Shown: piece after piece, positions 1 through 9,350 of the stretch
How positions within the stretch are numbered: the stretch's first letter is position 1
How the letters are laid out: every line of letters starts with the position of its first letter
Made by a program: the position numbers and the translations under genes
Source: Pedobacter sp. PAMC26386
Lineage (GTDB): Bacteria; Bacteroidota; Bacteroidia; Sphingobacteriales; Sphingobacteriaceae
NCBI GenBank assembly: GCA_014302835.1
Contig: CP060294.1
Location: forward strand, 2,567,067-2,631,066
Length of the DNA stretch: 64,000 bases
Direction: 5' to 3'
Notes under the pieces: generated by a model
The model's input: the letters and a program-made list of their open reading frames with translations, nothing else
Told to the model about the DNA's origin: nothing
The model's database searches: none

Positions 1-137
1 TGAAATTCAGAAAAATTCTACATTAGATTTTCCAAAGCGGTGACATTACTTAATAATTTAATGATATAGAGATCATTATAAGACAAGACAAACCACTAAT
101 TAATTTAGTTAGATGAGGTATAACCTAAAATTTTACT

Positions 138-716
138 ATGTCAGTATATAGCATTTATAGTGATAAAGAGCTTCTTCTATTTCTAGAGAGTGATAGGAAT
201 GACAAACATGCTTATGCGGAAATATATATGCGGTATATGCCTGCTTTGCAGGTTCATGCTCTTCAAAAAATCAAATCGAAAGATGATGTAAATGATATTT
301 TGCACGAATTGTTCATAAAACTATGGGACAATCGCAAATTCTTAGAGGTAACTACTTCCCTCTCGGCTTATTTATACACTGCCGTAAAAAACAGGATCTT
401 AAATTATATTATCCGGGGCGATTTTGTAAAGGATTACATCAGTTCCATACAGGATTATATACAGCGTGGCGTACCAATTACCGAGCAACAGGTGATGTTA
501 AATGAGCTTCAATCCATTATCAATAAGGAAGTAAAAGCAATGCCCAAGCAAATGCGCCAGGTATTTGAATTGAGCAGGTTTGAGGAACTCAGCCACAAAG
601 AAATTGCTTTAAGACTACACATCACCGAGGGAACGGTTAAAGTCCATATCAATAATGCTCTAAAAATATTGAGGCCAAAAATCAAGTCTTTAATTATTGT
701 CATCCCCTTTTTCTAG
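138..716 (+). CDS. ECF RNA polymerase sigma factor, FecI-like
   Basis: A 192-residue sigma-70 family protein of the extracytoplasmic-function type. Region 2 spans about residues 24-94, where the DDVNDILHELFIKLW stretch is the typical core-binding and -10 recognition segment. Region 4 spans about 121-181 with a helix-turn-helix (LSHKEIALRLHITEGTVKVHI). It has only regions 2 and 4, the usual ECF length. It is followed by a FecR-like anti-sigma gene and a SusC gene carrying an STN domain, the arrangement in which substrate binding at the outer membrane is signalled through FecR to release the sigma factor. The likely role is to drive transcription of this SusC/SusD locus. The family call is firm; the regulon is inferred from position. 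Confidence 0.93.
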   Translation: MSVYSIYSDKELLLFLESDRNDKHAYAEIYMRYMPALQVHALQKIKSKDDVNDILHELFIKLWDNRKFLEVTTSLSAYLYTAVKNRILNYIIRGDFVKDYISSIQDYIQRGVPITEQQVMLNELQSIINKEVKAMPKQMRQVFELSRFEELSHKEIALRLHITEGTVKVHINNALKILRPKIKSLIIVIPFF

Positions 717-835
717 GGCAAAACATTTTTTTCATTTTTCTTTATACCCTAAACCATTTTCAACTGTCATATAATTAGAAAGCGGAGAATTAGAGTCTTG
801 TAAAATTGTTACAATACTCCTCTCAACTAATTAAC

Positions 836-2017
836 ATGGAAAATCAAGTTCAGGAACTAATAGTAAAATTTAGAAGCGACACTTTATCAGAAACGGAGAA
901 ACATCTTCTTGAAGATTGGTATGACCAATTGGGAGACTTCACCCAAATGGATTATACTTCGGAAAAACTGAAAGAAGACCGTGAAAAAATATGGGGAAAA
1001 TTACCTGGAAAAATCATTCCTAAAAAAATATGGCCGTATTTTCCTGAAGTTGCCATTATCATTTTCGTTTTAAGTGCTTATTTATATCGTGTCGGACATT
1101 CTGATAGGTCAGCTAAAAACGAGAGCCTTATCTCTCAGATCGCACCTGCAAGCAACAAAGCCATTTTAACTTTAGGTGACGGAACCAAGATCAGTTTAAC
1201 AAATGCAAAAAGTGGAACAGTTGCTGAACAGCTTGGTATAAGTATCTCCAAAACTGCAGACGGCCAATTGGTTTATACCGTTGCAGAGCCCAAACTGCGT
1301 GGGAACGACGTAAGTAGTCGTCATCCTAAACTTGTTTCAATATCTCAATTCAACACCATAGAAACGCCCAATGGAGGGCATTATCAAATAAATTTACCAG
1401 ATGGAACGAAAGTATGGCTCAACGCTGCCTCAAGCTTAATGTACCCGATATCCCTTAATTCCCTTAAAGAACGCAGGGTAAAGTTGAGCGGTGAAGCTTA
1501 CTTTCAAGTAAAGAAAAACAAAACAAAACCTTTCCGGGTGGAGACCGGAAAGCAGGAAGTAGAAGTTCTAGGTACGCATTTCAATATCAACAGTTACCAG
1601 GAGGAATCCGAAATTAAAACTACCCTATTAGAGGGATCTGTAAAAGTGCATTATGCAATGACTAACGGGGCCCAATCAACACAAAATCTTAGTGGGGAAA
1701 TCATTTTAAAACCCGGCCAGCAATCCAATTTAAAACAGAATGGTCAGTTGAAAATAGTTCAGACAGATACTGTTGGAGTTGTGGCCTGGAGAAACGGAAA
1801 ATTTCAGTTTGACGGCGAAGATTTAAAAACAGTCATGCGGATCATTTCAAGGTGGTATGATGTCCATGTTGTTTACGAAACTGAAGTCCCTAAAAATCTA
1901 ATTCTCCAGGGTTGGGTTTCAAGAAAAAGTAATTTAGGGTCTATACTTAAAATGATAGAAAATATAAGTAGTGTTCACTTTAAAGTAGAAGGAAGGAGAG
2001 TAACAGTTATGAATTAA
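836..2017 (+). CDS. FecR family anti-sigma factor
   Basis: Membrane-anchored regulator of the upstream ECF sigma factor. I take the ATG at 836 rather than the in-frame TTG at 806, because the family begins with a short cytoplasmic helical domain and ATG gives MENQVQELIVKF. One transmembrane segment lies near residues 65-80 (WPYFPEVAIIIFVLSAYL). The periplasmic FecR domain covers roughly 175-275 (IETPNGGHYQINLPDGTKVWLN, then a GEAYFQV motif). The last about 75 residues match the DUF4974 C-terminal domain common in Bacteroidota FecR proteins. It lies 119 bases after the sigma gene on the same strand. Family role: it holds the sigma factor until signalled by the N-terminal domain of the partner outer-membrane transporter. 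Confidence 0.92.
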   Translation: MENQVQELIVKFRSDTLSETEKHLLEDWYDQLGDFTQMDYTSEKLKEDREKIWGKLPGKIIPKKIWPYFPEVAIIIFVLSAYLYRVGHSDRSAKNESLISQIAPASNKAILTLGDGTKISLTNAKSGTVAEQLGISISKTADGQLVYTVAEPKLRGNDVSSRHPKLVSISQFNTIETPNGGHYQINLPDGTKVWLNAASSLMYPISLNSLKERRVKLSGEAYFQVKKNKTKPFRVETGKQEVEVLGTHFNINSYQEESEIKTTLLEGSVKVHYAMTNGAQSTQNLSGEIILKPGQQSNLKQNGQLKIVQTDTVGVVAWRNGKFQFDGEDLKTVMRIISRWYDVHVVYETEVPKNLILQGWVSRKSNLGSILKMIENISSVHFKVEGRRVTVMN

Positions 2018-2044
2018 ACAGGGCTATGCTGTTGTAACAAAAGA

Positions 2045-2075
2045 GTGCCAGAAGTGCGATCAACACCCCTGGCAG
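2045..2075 (+). promoter_or_regulatory. Possible leader hairpin upstream of SusC
   Basis: In the 157-base gap between fecR and susC, TGCCAG (2046-2051) can pair with CTGGCA (2069-2074). An inner GTG/CAC pair extends the stem around an internal loop. No T-tract follows, so it is not a terminator. It may be a structured leader or attenuation site for the SusC/SusD genes. This rests only on base pairing. Confidence 0.35.
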
Positions 2076-2174
2076 TGTTCGGCGTTACAGCGACAAATAA
2101 ATTTATCAGCTAACCATTACTTAGTGCATATAACCTTGTAAGTAAAGGCACTAGTAATTAAACCTAACTAACAA

Positions 2175-5100
2175 ATGTATAGAAATTTTACTACAAAAAA
2201 TGGTATAGGAAATCGCTATATCCATAAAATCCTGTTCATTATGCGCTTAACCACCGTACTTTTAATGACAGCCTTTATGCATGTCAGTGCAGCCTCATTC
2301 GCACAGCGCGTCACGCTTAAGGAAAACAATGCCACTTTGGTGAGTGTATTGCAAAAAATACAGCTGCAAAGCGGCTATGATCTGCTGTTTAATAAAAACA
2401 TTCTTAATAAATCGAAGTCTGTTAGTGTTTCTTTAAATCATGTAAGCGTCAAAGAAGCACTGATTGCTACACTTACAAACTTGCCTTTAACCTTTGAGAT
2501 CTCAGGGCAAACGATTACCATAAAAGAGAAAACGCTTTCTATTATGGATCGTGCTGTCAATTCATTTAAGGATATAAGTATAACCGGAAAAATACTCGAT
2601 GAAAACCGGCAACCTATTAAAGGAGCTACGGTTACAGAAAAAGGAACAAATAACCGTACAAAAACTAATGAGAATGGCGATTTTACCTTATTAAAAATAG
2701 GAACAAATGCTGTACTTCTAGTTACTTATGTTGGTTCTACCCCTTTAGAATATAAAATAACTGATGAAACTAAGAGTATTCTAATTGTTCTTACACCACT
2801 TACCACTAAACTAAGCGAAGTCAGTATAGTAAGTACGGGTTATCAGGAAATTCCAAAAGAACGGGCTACAGGTTCGTTTGAAAAAGTAGATAATGCCCTA
2901 TTTAACCGAAGCGTAACCACAAATGTGCTGGATAGGTTAGATGGGATAACAACCAGTATATTATTTAACAAACGAAGTGTTCAGGGAAAACAAAAGTATC
3001 CAAGCATAAGGGGAATTAGTTCATTATCTGGATCGGAAGGCCAAAATCCTTTAGTTGTTATAGATAACTTTCCTTATGATGGTGATGTAAATAACATCAA
3101 CCCCAATGATGTAGAAAGTATTAGTATTTTAAAGGATGCTGCAGCTGCTTCCATTTGGGGAACAAAGGCTGGCAATGGAGTAATTGTAATCACCACAAAA
3201 AAGGGAAAATTTGATCAGCCACTTAAGATCTCTTTAAACAGTAATGTTACGATTACTCAAAAACCAAATCTTTTCTATTTACCCGTTATTAAAAGCACCG
3301 ACTTCATTGATATTGAACAATATTTATTTAAAAATGGTGCCTTTGTTGGTTATGTAAATCAAATGTTTGGCAACCTAAGCCCCGTCGTCCAAATTTTGGA
3401 TCAGCAGGACAAAGGACAAATCTCCCCGACAGATGCGACCAACCAGATCAATGCTTTAAGGGGGGGTGATACCCGAACAGATTATATGAAATACTTATAT
3501 AGGAAGTCTGTTAACCAACAATATGCCCTTAATATTAGTGGAGGTAGTAAGCAAATAAGCTACTATTTATCTGGAGGTTTTGATAAGAACATGAATAGTC
3601 TGGTTACATCAGATAACAACCGTTTGTCATTTCGTTCAAATGTCACCATAAGACCAGTTAAAAATCTTGAAATCGAAACAGGAATTCAATATACTGAAAC
3701 CAAAGACAAAGAAATTGGAAGTCAATTTCCCATTGCTTATGGAAATTTGAATTATCTACGCCCATATATTAAACTTAAGGATGACAATGGTAATCCGCTT
3801 GAAGTTGATGCCAGCCCAATATATTTAATCAAAAGCTATAGAGATACCGTTGGTGGGGGACGTTTGTTGGATTGGCATTTCAGACCATTAGCCGAACTTA
3901 ATAAAAGCTCTAATACAACTACTTTAAGAGATGTATTATTAAATGTGGGTGCCAAATATAAAATCAACGGAATATTTAACGCATCTATTAAATATCAGTA
4001 TGAAAGAAATACTGGCCAAAATGTAGATTGGGAAGGCCTAGGGAGCTATTATACCCGAGACCAAATTAACTATTATTCAGATTGGACACCAGCAGTTGTA
4101 AAAAGAGCCATACCGATTGGAGATATTATCCAGACAACTAATTTAAACCAGGCATCCTATGATGCCAGAGCCCAACTGGATGCCAATAAAACATGGAATA
4201 CTATACATCAGCTAACTGCAATAGCAGGTGTTGAGATAAGACAGAACCATAATTGGTCTCAAGGTAATAGGGTTTATGGTTATAATGGAAATACTTTATC
4301 AACACAAGCAGTTGATTATGCTACACCGCAAGTGGTGTTAGCTGGAAATGATTCACCAGCTCTAATTCCAAGAAGCGATGATTTTATTGACCTCACCAAT
4401 AGATATACTTCAATTTTTGCCAATGCAGCTTACACTTTTAAAAGACGATATACCCTATCTGCTAGTATAAGAAAAGACGAAACTAATTTTTTTGGCGTTG
4501 AAAGCAACCAAAAAGGAACCCCATTGTGGTCTACTGGATTAGCTTGGGACATTTCTAAAGAATCATTTTATGATTCTGGATTATTGCCTTTTCTAAAGCT
4601 AAGAGCAACTTACGGGTATAATGGAAACGCTATACCAGGTCAATCACCCAGACCTGTAATTTCTTATATTAAATTTCCCAATCCTATTACCCAGCTAACT
4701 TACGCAAGTGTTCTAAATCCGCCAAATCCTGGCTTAAGATGGGAGAATGTAAGGGTTATTAATTTGGGCGTTGATTTTGCATTAAGAAACAATCGATTGT
4801 CAGGTAACATAGAATACTATGATAAACTTTCTACTGATGTGATTAGTACAATACCGACAGATCAAGGCTCAGGGGTTCTGACAGTAAAAAAAAATGCAGC
4901 AAACTTGCATGGCCGTGGGATTGATGTTAACCTAACCAGTTTTAATATACAAAGTCCTTCTTTTAGCTGGGTATCAAATTTACTATTTAGCCACAACCGA
5001 GTTATTGTTTCAAAATATTTGCTTCCCCCTAACTTACCGGATTTGGTAAACTACAACGGAACTGCAAATATTAATCCTGTACAAGGTCAGGATTTAAATG

Positions 5101-5723
5101 GACTGTATACGTTTAAGTGGGCCGGGCTAGATCCATTGACAGGAGACCCACAAGGTTATGTAAATGGAAAAATAAGTAAAGATTATAATGCATTAACCAA
5201 TCCTACATCAATTAATGACCTTGATTACCAAGGTTCAGCTACGCCAACCTATTACGGCGCCTTCAGAAATACATTTACTTATAAATCCTTTTCAATTTCA
5301 GCAAACATCCTTTATAAATTTGGCTATAAATTTAAAAAACCCGTACTTTCTTATACAGATCTTTATACAAATGGCTTTGCACAAACCGGATCTGATGAGT
5401 ATACAAATAGATGGCAAAAGCCAGGTGATGAAACTATCACTAATGTACCTTCTGTATCATATCCTGCTAATTCTTTAAGGGATCTCTTTTACAAAAATTC
5501 ATCGGCTACAATTGAAAACGCTGCAAATATAAGATTGCAGGATATAAATCTTAGTTATACAATTAACAGACCGAATATTTATTTTAAAAATCTCAGGCTA
5601 TATGCAAATATGAATAATCTAGGGATTATTTGGAAGGCTACAAAAACTAGTTATGACCCAGATTATGTTCTAAATATACCTAATCCCCGGAGCCTAACTT
5701 TTGGATTAAGTGCAAATTTTTAA
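2175..5723 (+). CDS. SusC/RagA-type TonB-dependent transporter with STN domain
   Basis: An outer-membrane TonB-dependent transporter of 1182 residues. After a long N-terminal signal region (to about residue 44, ending near SFAQ) there is a secretin/TonB short N-terminal (STN) domain at about 45-118, which in this family contacts a FecR protein. A carboxypeptidase-regulatory-like beta domain follows at about 133-205 (ITGKILDENRQPIKGATV). The plug contains the signature KDAAAASIWGTKAGNGVIVITTKKG, broken here as KDAAAASIWGTKAG and NGVIVITTKKG. The remainder is a beta-barrel ending in the aromatic F typical of outer-membrane proteins. The SusD gene begins immediately after the stop codon, so they form a pair. 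The STN domain fits regulation by the upstream sigma/FecR genes. The substrate cannot be told from sequence, as no glycoside hydrolase is attached. Confidence 0.95.
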   Translation: MYRNFTTKNGIGNRYIHKILFIMRLTTVLLMTAFMHVSAASFAQRVTLKENNATLVSVLQKIQLQSGYDLLFNKNILNKSKSVSVSLNHVSVKEALIATLTNLPLTFEISGQTITIKEKTLSIMDRAVNSFKDISITGKILDENRQPIKGATVTEKGTNNRTKTNENGDFTLLKIGTNAVLLVTYVGSTPLEYKITDETKSILIVLTPLTTKLSEVSIVSTGYQEIPKERATGSFEKVDNALFNRSVTTNVLDRLDGITTSILFNKRSVQGKQKYPSIRGISSLSGSEGQNPLVVIDNFPYDGDVNNINPNDVESISILKDAAAASIWGTKAGNGVIVITTKKGKFDQPLKISLNSNVTITQKPNLFYLPVIKSTDFIDIEQYLFKNGAFVGYVNQMFGNLSPVVQILDQQDKGQISPTDATNQINALRGGDTRTDYMKYLYRKSVNQQYALNISGGSKQISYYLSGGFDKNMNSLVTSDNNRLSFRSNVTIRPVKNLEIETGIQYTETKDKEIGSQFPIAYGNLNYLRPYIKLKDDNGNPLEVDASPIYLIKSYRDTVGGGRLLDWHFRPLAELNKSSNTTTLRDVLLNVGAKYKINGIFNASIKYQYERNTGQNVDWEGLGSYYTRDQINYYSDWTPAVVKRAIPIGDIIQTTNLNQASYDARAQLDANKTWNTIHQLTAIAGVEIRQNHNWSQGNRVYGYNGNTLSTQAVDYATPQVVLAGNDSPALIPRSDDFIDLTNRYTSIFANAAYTFKRRYTLSASIRKDETNFFGVESNQKGTPLWSTGLAWDISKESFYDSGLLPFLKLRATYGYNGNAIPGQSPRPVISYIKFPNPITQLTYASVLNPPNPGLRWENVRVINLGVDFALRNNRLSGNIEYYDKLSTDVISTIPTDQGSGVLTVKKNAANLHGRGIDVNLTSFNIQSPSFSWVSNLLFSHNRVIVSKYLLPPNLPDLVNYNGTANINPVQGQDLNGLYTFKWAGLDPLTGDPQGYVNGKISKDYNALTNPTSINDLDYQGSATPTYYGAFRNTFTYKSFSISANILYKFGYKFKKPVLSYTDLYTNGFAQTGSDEYTNRWQKPGDETITNVPSVSYPANSLRDLFYKNSSATIENAANIRLQDINLSYTINRPNIYFKNLRLYANMNNLGIIWKATKTSYDPDYVLNIPNPRSLTFGLSANF

Positions 5724-5744
5724 ATGAATTTAAAATTAGAACAG

Positions 5745-7136
5745 ATGAAATTATTTAAAATATTAATACCAATTCTGGTGCTGAGCACATTGCTCTGCTC
5801 TTGTAAGAAATACCTTGATCTGAAACCAGATCGGTCACTATATGTTCCGTCAAATTTAACAGATTGTCAGGCATTACTGGATGATTATACTAAGATGAAT
5901 AGTGGCTATCCTGCAGATGGAGAAGTCGCTTCTGACCACTATTATTTAACGGATGCCAGTTGGACAAGTTTATCAAATAAGGACAATAGAGACAATTATA
6001 TATGGACAATACAAGCTAATCATAGTGTTACTTCATGGGCCCAACCTTATGCGACCATATTTAATTCAAACCTGGTGTTACAGGTTCTGGACGGTATTAC
6101 ACCTAAATCTGATATTGAGTATAATACGATCAAAGGATCTGCTTTATTTTTTAGGGGATTTGCTTTGCATAGTATAGCTTCATTGTTTTGTAAACCTTAT
6201 GATGCAATTGCCTCAGCAAATGACCCTGGAGTTCCTACACGTTTAAGCCCCGATATTAACATTGTTTATGGTAGAGGAACAGTACAGCAAACATATAATC
6301 AAATTATACAGGATCTTAAAATGTCAGTTGATTTACTTCCGGCAACGAGTACGATTAAATCACGTCCAAATAAGGCCGCTGCTTATGCCGAACTTGCGCG
6401 GGTTTACTTGTCGATGAGGGATTATACAAATGCGGGTACCTACGCAGATTTATGCTTAAAGATAAATAGCCTCTTACTTAACTATTCCTCACTAAACGCA
6501 ACAGCAACTATTCCATTTACAAGATTTAATGATGAGGTAATCTTTTCATCTACTTTGACCAGCCCCAATTTCCCTCCATTGTCCCAAACTAATGCAAAAA
6601 TCGTAAGCACGCTATATTCTTCTTATCAATCCAATGACATCAGGAAACAGATCTTTTTTAAGACGAATACTGGGCCTAACTTGGGCACTTTTGCATTTAA
6701 AGGCAGTTATGATGGCTCGTCAACAATTTTATTTGGGGGGTTAGCAACAGATGAAATGTATCTGATTAGGTCAGAATGTTTTGCCAGAGCTGGTAAAACT
6801 ACTGAAGCGCTAAATGATTTGAATAATCTGTTAAAAACACGATGGAAAATTACCCTGGTAAATGGAGTTAATACGACCCCATACCCCAACTACACAGCCA
6901 GTAGCGCTGATGAAGCATTGGGGATAATCTTAAAAGAACGTGAAAAAGAATTAATTTTTAGAGGAATCAGATGGACCGATTTACGGCGTCTAAATAAGGA
7001 AAGTCGATTTGCCATAACATTAGCACGTACAATAAACGGAATTATCTATTCTTTACCACCTGATGATTCGCGGTATACCTTGCTAATCCCACAAAACGTA
7101 ATTAATAATACTGGTGTACCACAAAATGACAGATAA
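5745..7136 (+). CDS. SusD/RagB family outer-membrane lipoprotein
   Basis: Substrate-binding lipoprotein partner of the SusC gene before it. An ATG at 5724 abuts the SusC stop, but the in-frame ATG at 5745 gives a clean lipoprotein signal peptide (MKLFKILIPILVLSTLLCSC, lipobox LLCSC), so 5745 is preferred. The N-terminal CKKYLDLKPDRS motif, the TPR-like middle (AYAELARVYLSMRDYTNAG) and the C-terminal EREKELIFRGIRWTDLRRL motif are characteristic of RagB/SusD. At about 463 residues it is slightly short for the family. It probably caps the SusC barrel at the cell surface. Ligand unknown. Confidence 0.93.
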   Translation: MKLFKILIPILVLSTLLCSCKKYLDLKPDRSLYVPSNLTDCQALLDDYTKMNSGYPADGEVASDHYYLTDASWTSLSNKDNRDNYIWTIQANHSVTSWAQPYATIFNSNLVLQVLDGITPKSDIEYNTIKGSALFFRGFALHSIASLFCKPYDAIASANDPGVPTRLSPDINIVYGRGTVQQTYNQIIQDLKMSVDLLPATSTIKSRPNKAAAYAELARVYLSMRDYTNAGTYADLCLKINSLLLNYSSLNATATIPFTRFNDEVIFSSTLTSPNFPPLSQTNAKIVSTLYSSYQSNDIRKQIFFKTNTGPNLGTFAFKGSYDGSSTILFGGLATDEMYLIRSECFARAGKTTEALNDLNNLLKTRWKITLVNGVNTTPYPNYTASSADEALGIILKEREKELIFRGIRWTDLRRLNKESRFAITLARTINGIIYSLPPDDSRYTLLIPQNVINNTGVPQNDR

Positions 7137-7190
7137 ATTTCAATTCATTAAAAATCAACCCCAAGCAGTATTTCCAAATAAAAAATAATT

Positions 7191-8492
7191 ATGATAAAAT
7201 TTATTAAATGTTTATTCCTTCTGGTACCATTTGCTTTTATTGTAAATGCCCAACAAAAAACGGAATTTAGCAAACGACCGCAACCAGATCCGACAATCCG
7301 TAATCTTAATGTCGGCGATCAGGTTCCTAATGTTATTATCTCAAAAATCATTAGAAATGATAAATCCAATGCTAAGCTATCTGACTTTAAAGATCAATTA
7401 TTGATAATAGATTTTTGGGATACTTTCTGTGGAAGCTGCATAGACGCATTGCCCAGATTAGATACTCTGCAACAGCAATTTGGTAGCCGAATCAAAATAT
7501 TGCCTGTTAGTTATCAATCTGAAGCAGTAATGTCTGCCTTCTTTAAAAACAACAATTTTGTGAATAAAAGGAATGTTAAATTGCCTTGCGTAGTGGAAGA
7601 CAAGTTATTGGGATCATACTTTCCGTATAAACTTATTTCTCATGAGGTCTGGATTTATAAGGGAGTGGTTAAAGCTATTACGGGGACAGATTACATTACT
7701 GCAAAAAACATTCAAACTATCCTTGATGGAAAAACAGTGAAGTGGCCAGTAAAAAACGATATGGTTAATTTTGACCCCAAAAAGCCAATCTTTGCTCAAA
7801 CAGAGGCTGATCAGTATAATACTACAGGTCATTTTCTGAAATATTCAGGAATAACCGGCCATAGGGAAGGAATAGATTATAAAAAGGCAATTGTTTACGA
7901 CACATTGGCAACGGGTTATCGATCTGCATTTTACAATAAGTCAATTGTCCAGGCATTCACAATGATGACCTTTTTATTAAACCCAAAAACATTTATCCTA
8001 CACCCGGACAGGCTTATTTTAGAGGTGAAAGATAAGTCACGGTATGTTTATGAAAAGGAAAAAAAATTTCCCAGTGATTGGCTGAGTGAGCATGAAATTT
8101 GTTATGAAATGGTTTCAGCAAAACCAATGGATAAAAAGGAGAGATTGGAATACATTTATTCAGATTTACAACATCTATTAGGAGTAAATGCTCGCTGGGA
8201 AAAAAGGGATGTTAATTGTTTGGTTATAATCAAAAATAAGGAAGTAAATATTGATTCTTTGAACGCAACCAGAAAAACAGGAAAAAAGGTTATCGTAAGT
8301 GGTATTCCCGTGTTTTATCTGGATCAAAGCGAACAATACCCCCCAGGAATTGATGAAACTGGAATAAAGGGACAAATAGTAATTCAAGATTTTTCAAATC
8401 TCGATGGTTTAAAAAAACAATTGCAACTTTATGGTTGTGATATTATTGAAGCAAAAAGAAATATAGATGTGATGGTGATTACAGAAAAATAG
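7191..8492 (+). CDS. Secreted TlpA-like thioredoxin-fold protein with DUF3738-like C-terminus
   Basis: A 433-residue exported protein. A signal peptide covers about residues 1-20. A TlpA/AhpC-type thioredoxin domain follows at about 40-180 with the redox motif FWDTFCGSC (cysteines 80 and 83). The second half (about 200-433) is unlike thioredoxin. Its end, with DETGIKGQIVIQDF followed by a QLQLYGCDIIEAKRNIDVMVI segment (given here only in part), resembles the DUF3738/TIGR03435 pattern of a D-x-TGL-x-G core and a closing strand. The gene lies 54 bases after SusD and is the last of the co-directional set. It ends at a hairpin shared with the convergent MauE-like cluster. Role inferred: periplasmic thiol-disulfide exchange. 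The function of the C-terminal half is unknown. Confidence 0.82.
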   Translation: MIKFIKCLFLLVPFAFIVNAQQKTEFSKRPQPDPTIRNLNVGDQVPNVIISKIIRNDKSNAKLSDFKDQLLIIDFWDTFCGSCIDALPRLDTLQQQFGSRIKILPVSYQSEAVMSAFFKNNNFVNKRNVKLPCVVEDKLLGSYFPYKLISHEVWIYKGVVKAITGTDYITAKNIQTILDGKTVKWPVKNDMVNFDPKKPIFAQTEADQYNTTGHFLKYSGITGHREGIDYKKAIVYDTLATGYRSAFYNKSIVQAFTMMTFLLNPKTFILHPDRLILEVKDKSRYVYEKEKKFPSDWLSEHEICYEMVSAKPMDKKERLEYIYSDLQHLLGVNARWEKRDVNCLVIIKNKEVNIDSLNATRKTGKKVIVSGIPVFYLDQSEQYPPGIDETGIKGQIVIQDFSNLDGLKKQLQLYGCDIIEAKRNIDVMVITEK

Positions 8493-8516
8493 AATTGTGC
8501 TTAAACAATAAAAAAT

Positions 8517-8544
8517 ACACATTGGGGGCATACCCCCAATGTGT
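8517..8544. terminator. Bidirectional hairpin terminator
   Basis: A perfect 12-base inverted repeat, ACACATTGGGGG (8517-8528) and CCCCCAATGTGT (8533-8544), with a 4-base loop. It is flanked by an A-rich tract on the left, which becomes a T-tract on the minus strand, and by weaker T-richness on the right. It sits between the convergent TlpA-like gene and the last small cysteine gene. Confidence 0.82.
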
Positions 8545-8563
8545 TCATTTCTCAATTACAGGA

Positions 8564-8803
8564 TTAATTTGCACTCCTTAACAATACACGGGTTTGATCC
8601 GAATTTGTATTCAACGCCGTAACCATTTCTGATTTCAACTCGTCATCCAAACTTGGTTCATTAGGAATATCACTTTCATCTGCAAAAATTGCACAAATTT
8701 TACCTGTTCCTGGACAAGAAGGAGGAACTGTACCTACAGAGGTGTAACTTGAAGGACTATTTGGATCTGCTCCAAGAGTCCTGACATACCATGTAAACGC
8801 CAT
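8564..8803 (-). CDS. Small cysteine protein, third paralogue (79 aa)
   Basis: One of three tandem paralogues of unknown function. Shared features are an aromatic N-terminus, GAD (GADPNSP here), SYTSVG, a PPSCPGTGKICAIFA core with two cysteines in a C-PGTGKI-C arrangement, and a C-terminal ALNTNSDQTRVLLR segment. This copy lacks the extra N-terminal cysteine of the other two (GADPC, GADSC) and has a longer acidic stretch in the middle. No signal peptide or membrane segment is visible. It is the last gene of the minus-strand set led by the MauE/DoxX-like gene, and a duplicated leader lies just upstream. Conservation across three copies makes it a real gene. It may be a target or partner of the redox membrane protein, but that is inference. 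Confidence 0.75.
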   Translation of the reverse strand: MAFTWYVRTLGADPNSPSSYTSVGTVPPSCPGTGKICAIFADESDIPNEPSLDDELKSEMVTALNTNSDQTRVLLRSAN

Positions 8804-8821
8804 AGTTTTAAATTTAAAATG

Positions 8822-8892
8822 TTGCCTACTCTATTCAGGGTTTTGGGCATCCCCCTTGCCTACTCTTAGGATTTTCGGCATACTCCTTCGTG
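8822..8892 (-). repeat. Two adjacent leader repeats upstream of the third small gene
   Basis: Two degenerate copies, at 8822-8855 and 8856-8892, of a motif that reads on the plus strand TTGCCTACTC followed a few bases later by AGGATTTTCGGCA or AGGGTTTTGGGCA. The same motif precedes each of the other two small genes. It lies 19-90 bases upstream of the start codon, so it is in the leader or intergenic transcript. Confidence 0.75.
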
Positions 8893-8922
8893 TTTCGAAA
8901 TTTGAAATTTTTAATATTTTTA

Positions 8923-9147
8923 TTAATTATTGAAGCTTAACAAAACCCTCGTTTGATTATTATTTGTATCTAAGGCAGTTCTCATTTGAGCTTTTAAATC
9001 CTCATCAATAATGGGTTTACCGAACTCGTCGACCTCTGCATAGATCGCACAGATTTTCCCTTTACCAGGACAATTTGGAGGAGCAGATCCAACATTAATA
9101 TAACTTTCTGGAAAGCATGAATCAGCACCATGTACCTTAAAAACCAT
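8923..9147 (-). CDS. Small cysteine protein, second paralogue (74 aa)
   Basis: Middle member of the three-gene family. It has GADSCFPESY, then VGSAPPNCPGKGKICAIYA, then EVDEFGKPIID and ALDTNNNQTRVLL. It carries three cysteines, one in the N-terminal third and two in the CPGKGKIC core. The EVDEFG-PIID segment is almost identical to that of the first paralogue, so these two are the closest pair. No signal peptide is recognisable. It lacks the extra residues (YAWFLR-type) at its very start. I do not recognise the family by name, so function is unassigned. Confidence 0.75.
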   Translation of the reverse strand: MVFKVHGADSCFPESYINVGSAPPNCPGKGKICAIYAEVDEFGKPIIDEDLKAQMRTALDTNNNQTRVLLSFNN

Positions 9148-9202
9148 ACATAAGCCATAATTTAAGTGTTTTTATAAACTTAAAAAGCGTAAACTTTAAT
9201 TC

Positions 9203-9240
9203 TTGCCTACTCTGTTTCAGGATTTTCAGCAATTCCTTTA
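9203..9240 (-). repeat. Leader repeat upstream of the second small gene
   Basis: A third copy of the TTGCCTACTCTG...AGGATTTTC motif, 56 bases upstream of the second small gene. The A/T-rich sequence between the motif and the start codon also matches that of the first small gene over about 80 bases, so the gene was duplicated with its leader. A weaker fourth-like stretch lies near 9266-9300. Confidence 0.75.
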
Positions 9241-9350
9241 TTCTAAAAAAGGATTGAATTCTAGTTCCTCTCTACTTGAAACATATTTCGCTTACTCCAA
9301 AGTCACAAATATTTGAGAATAGGGTATTTAAAGTTTTAGCTGCTTCATCT

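Noticed and set aside
8822-8892. CRISPR-like repeat array
   Set aside because: Only two adjacent degenerate copies without unique spacers, and the other copies are one per gene leader.
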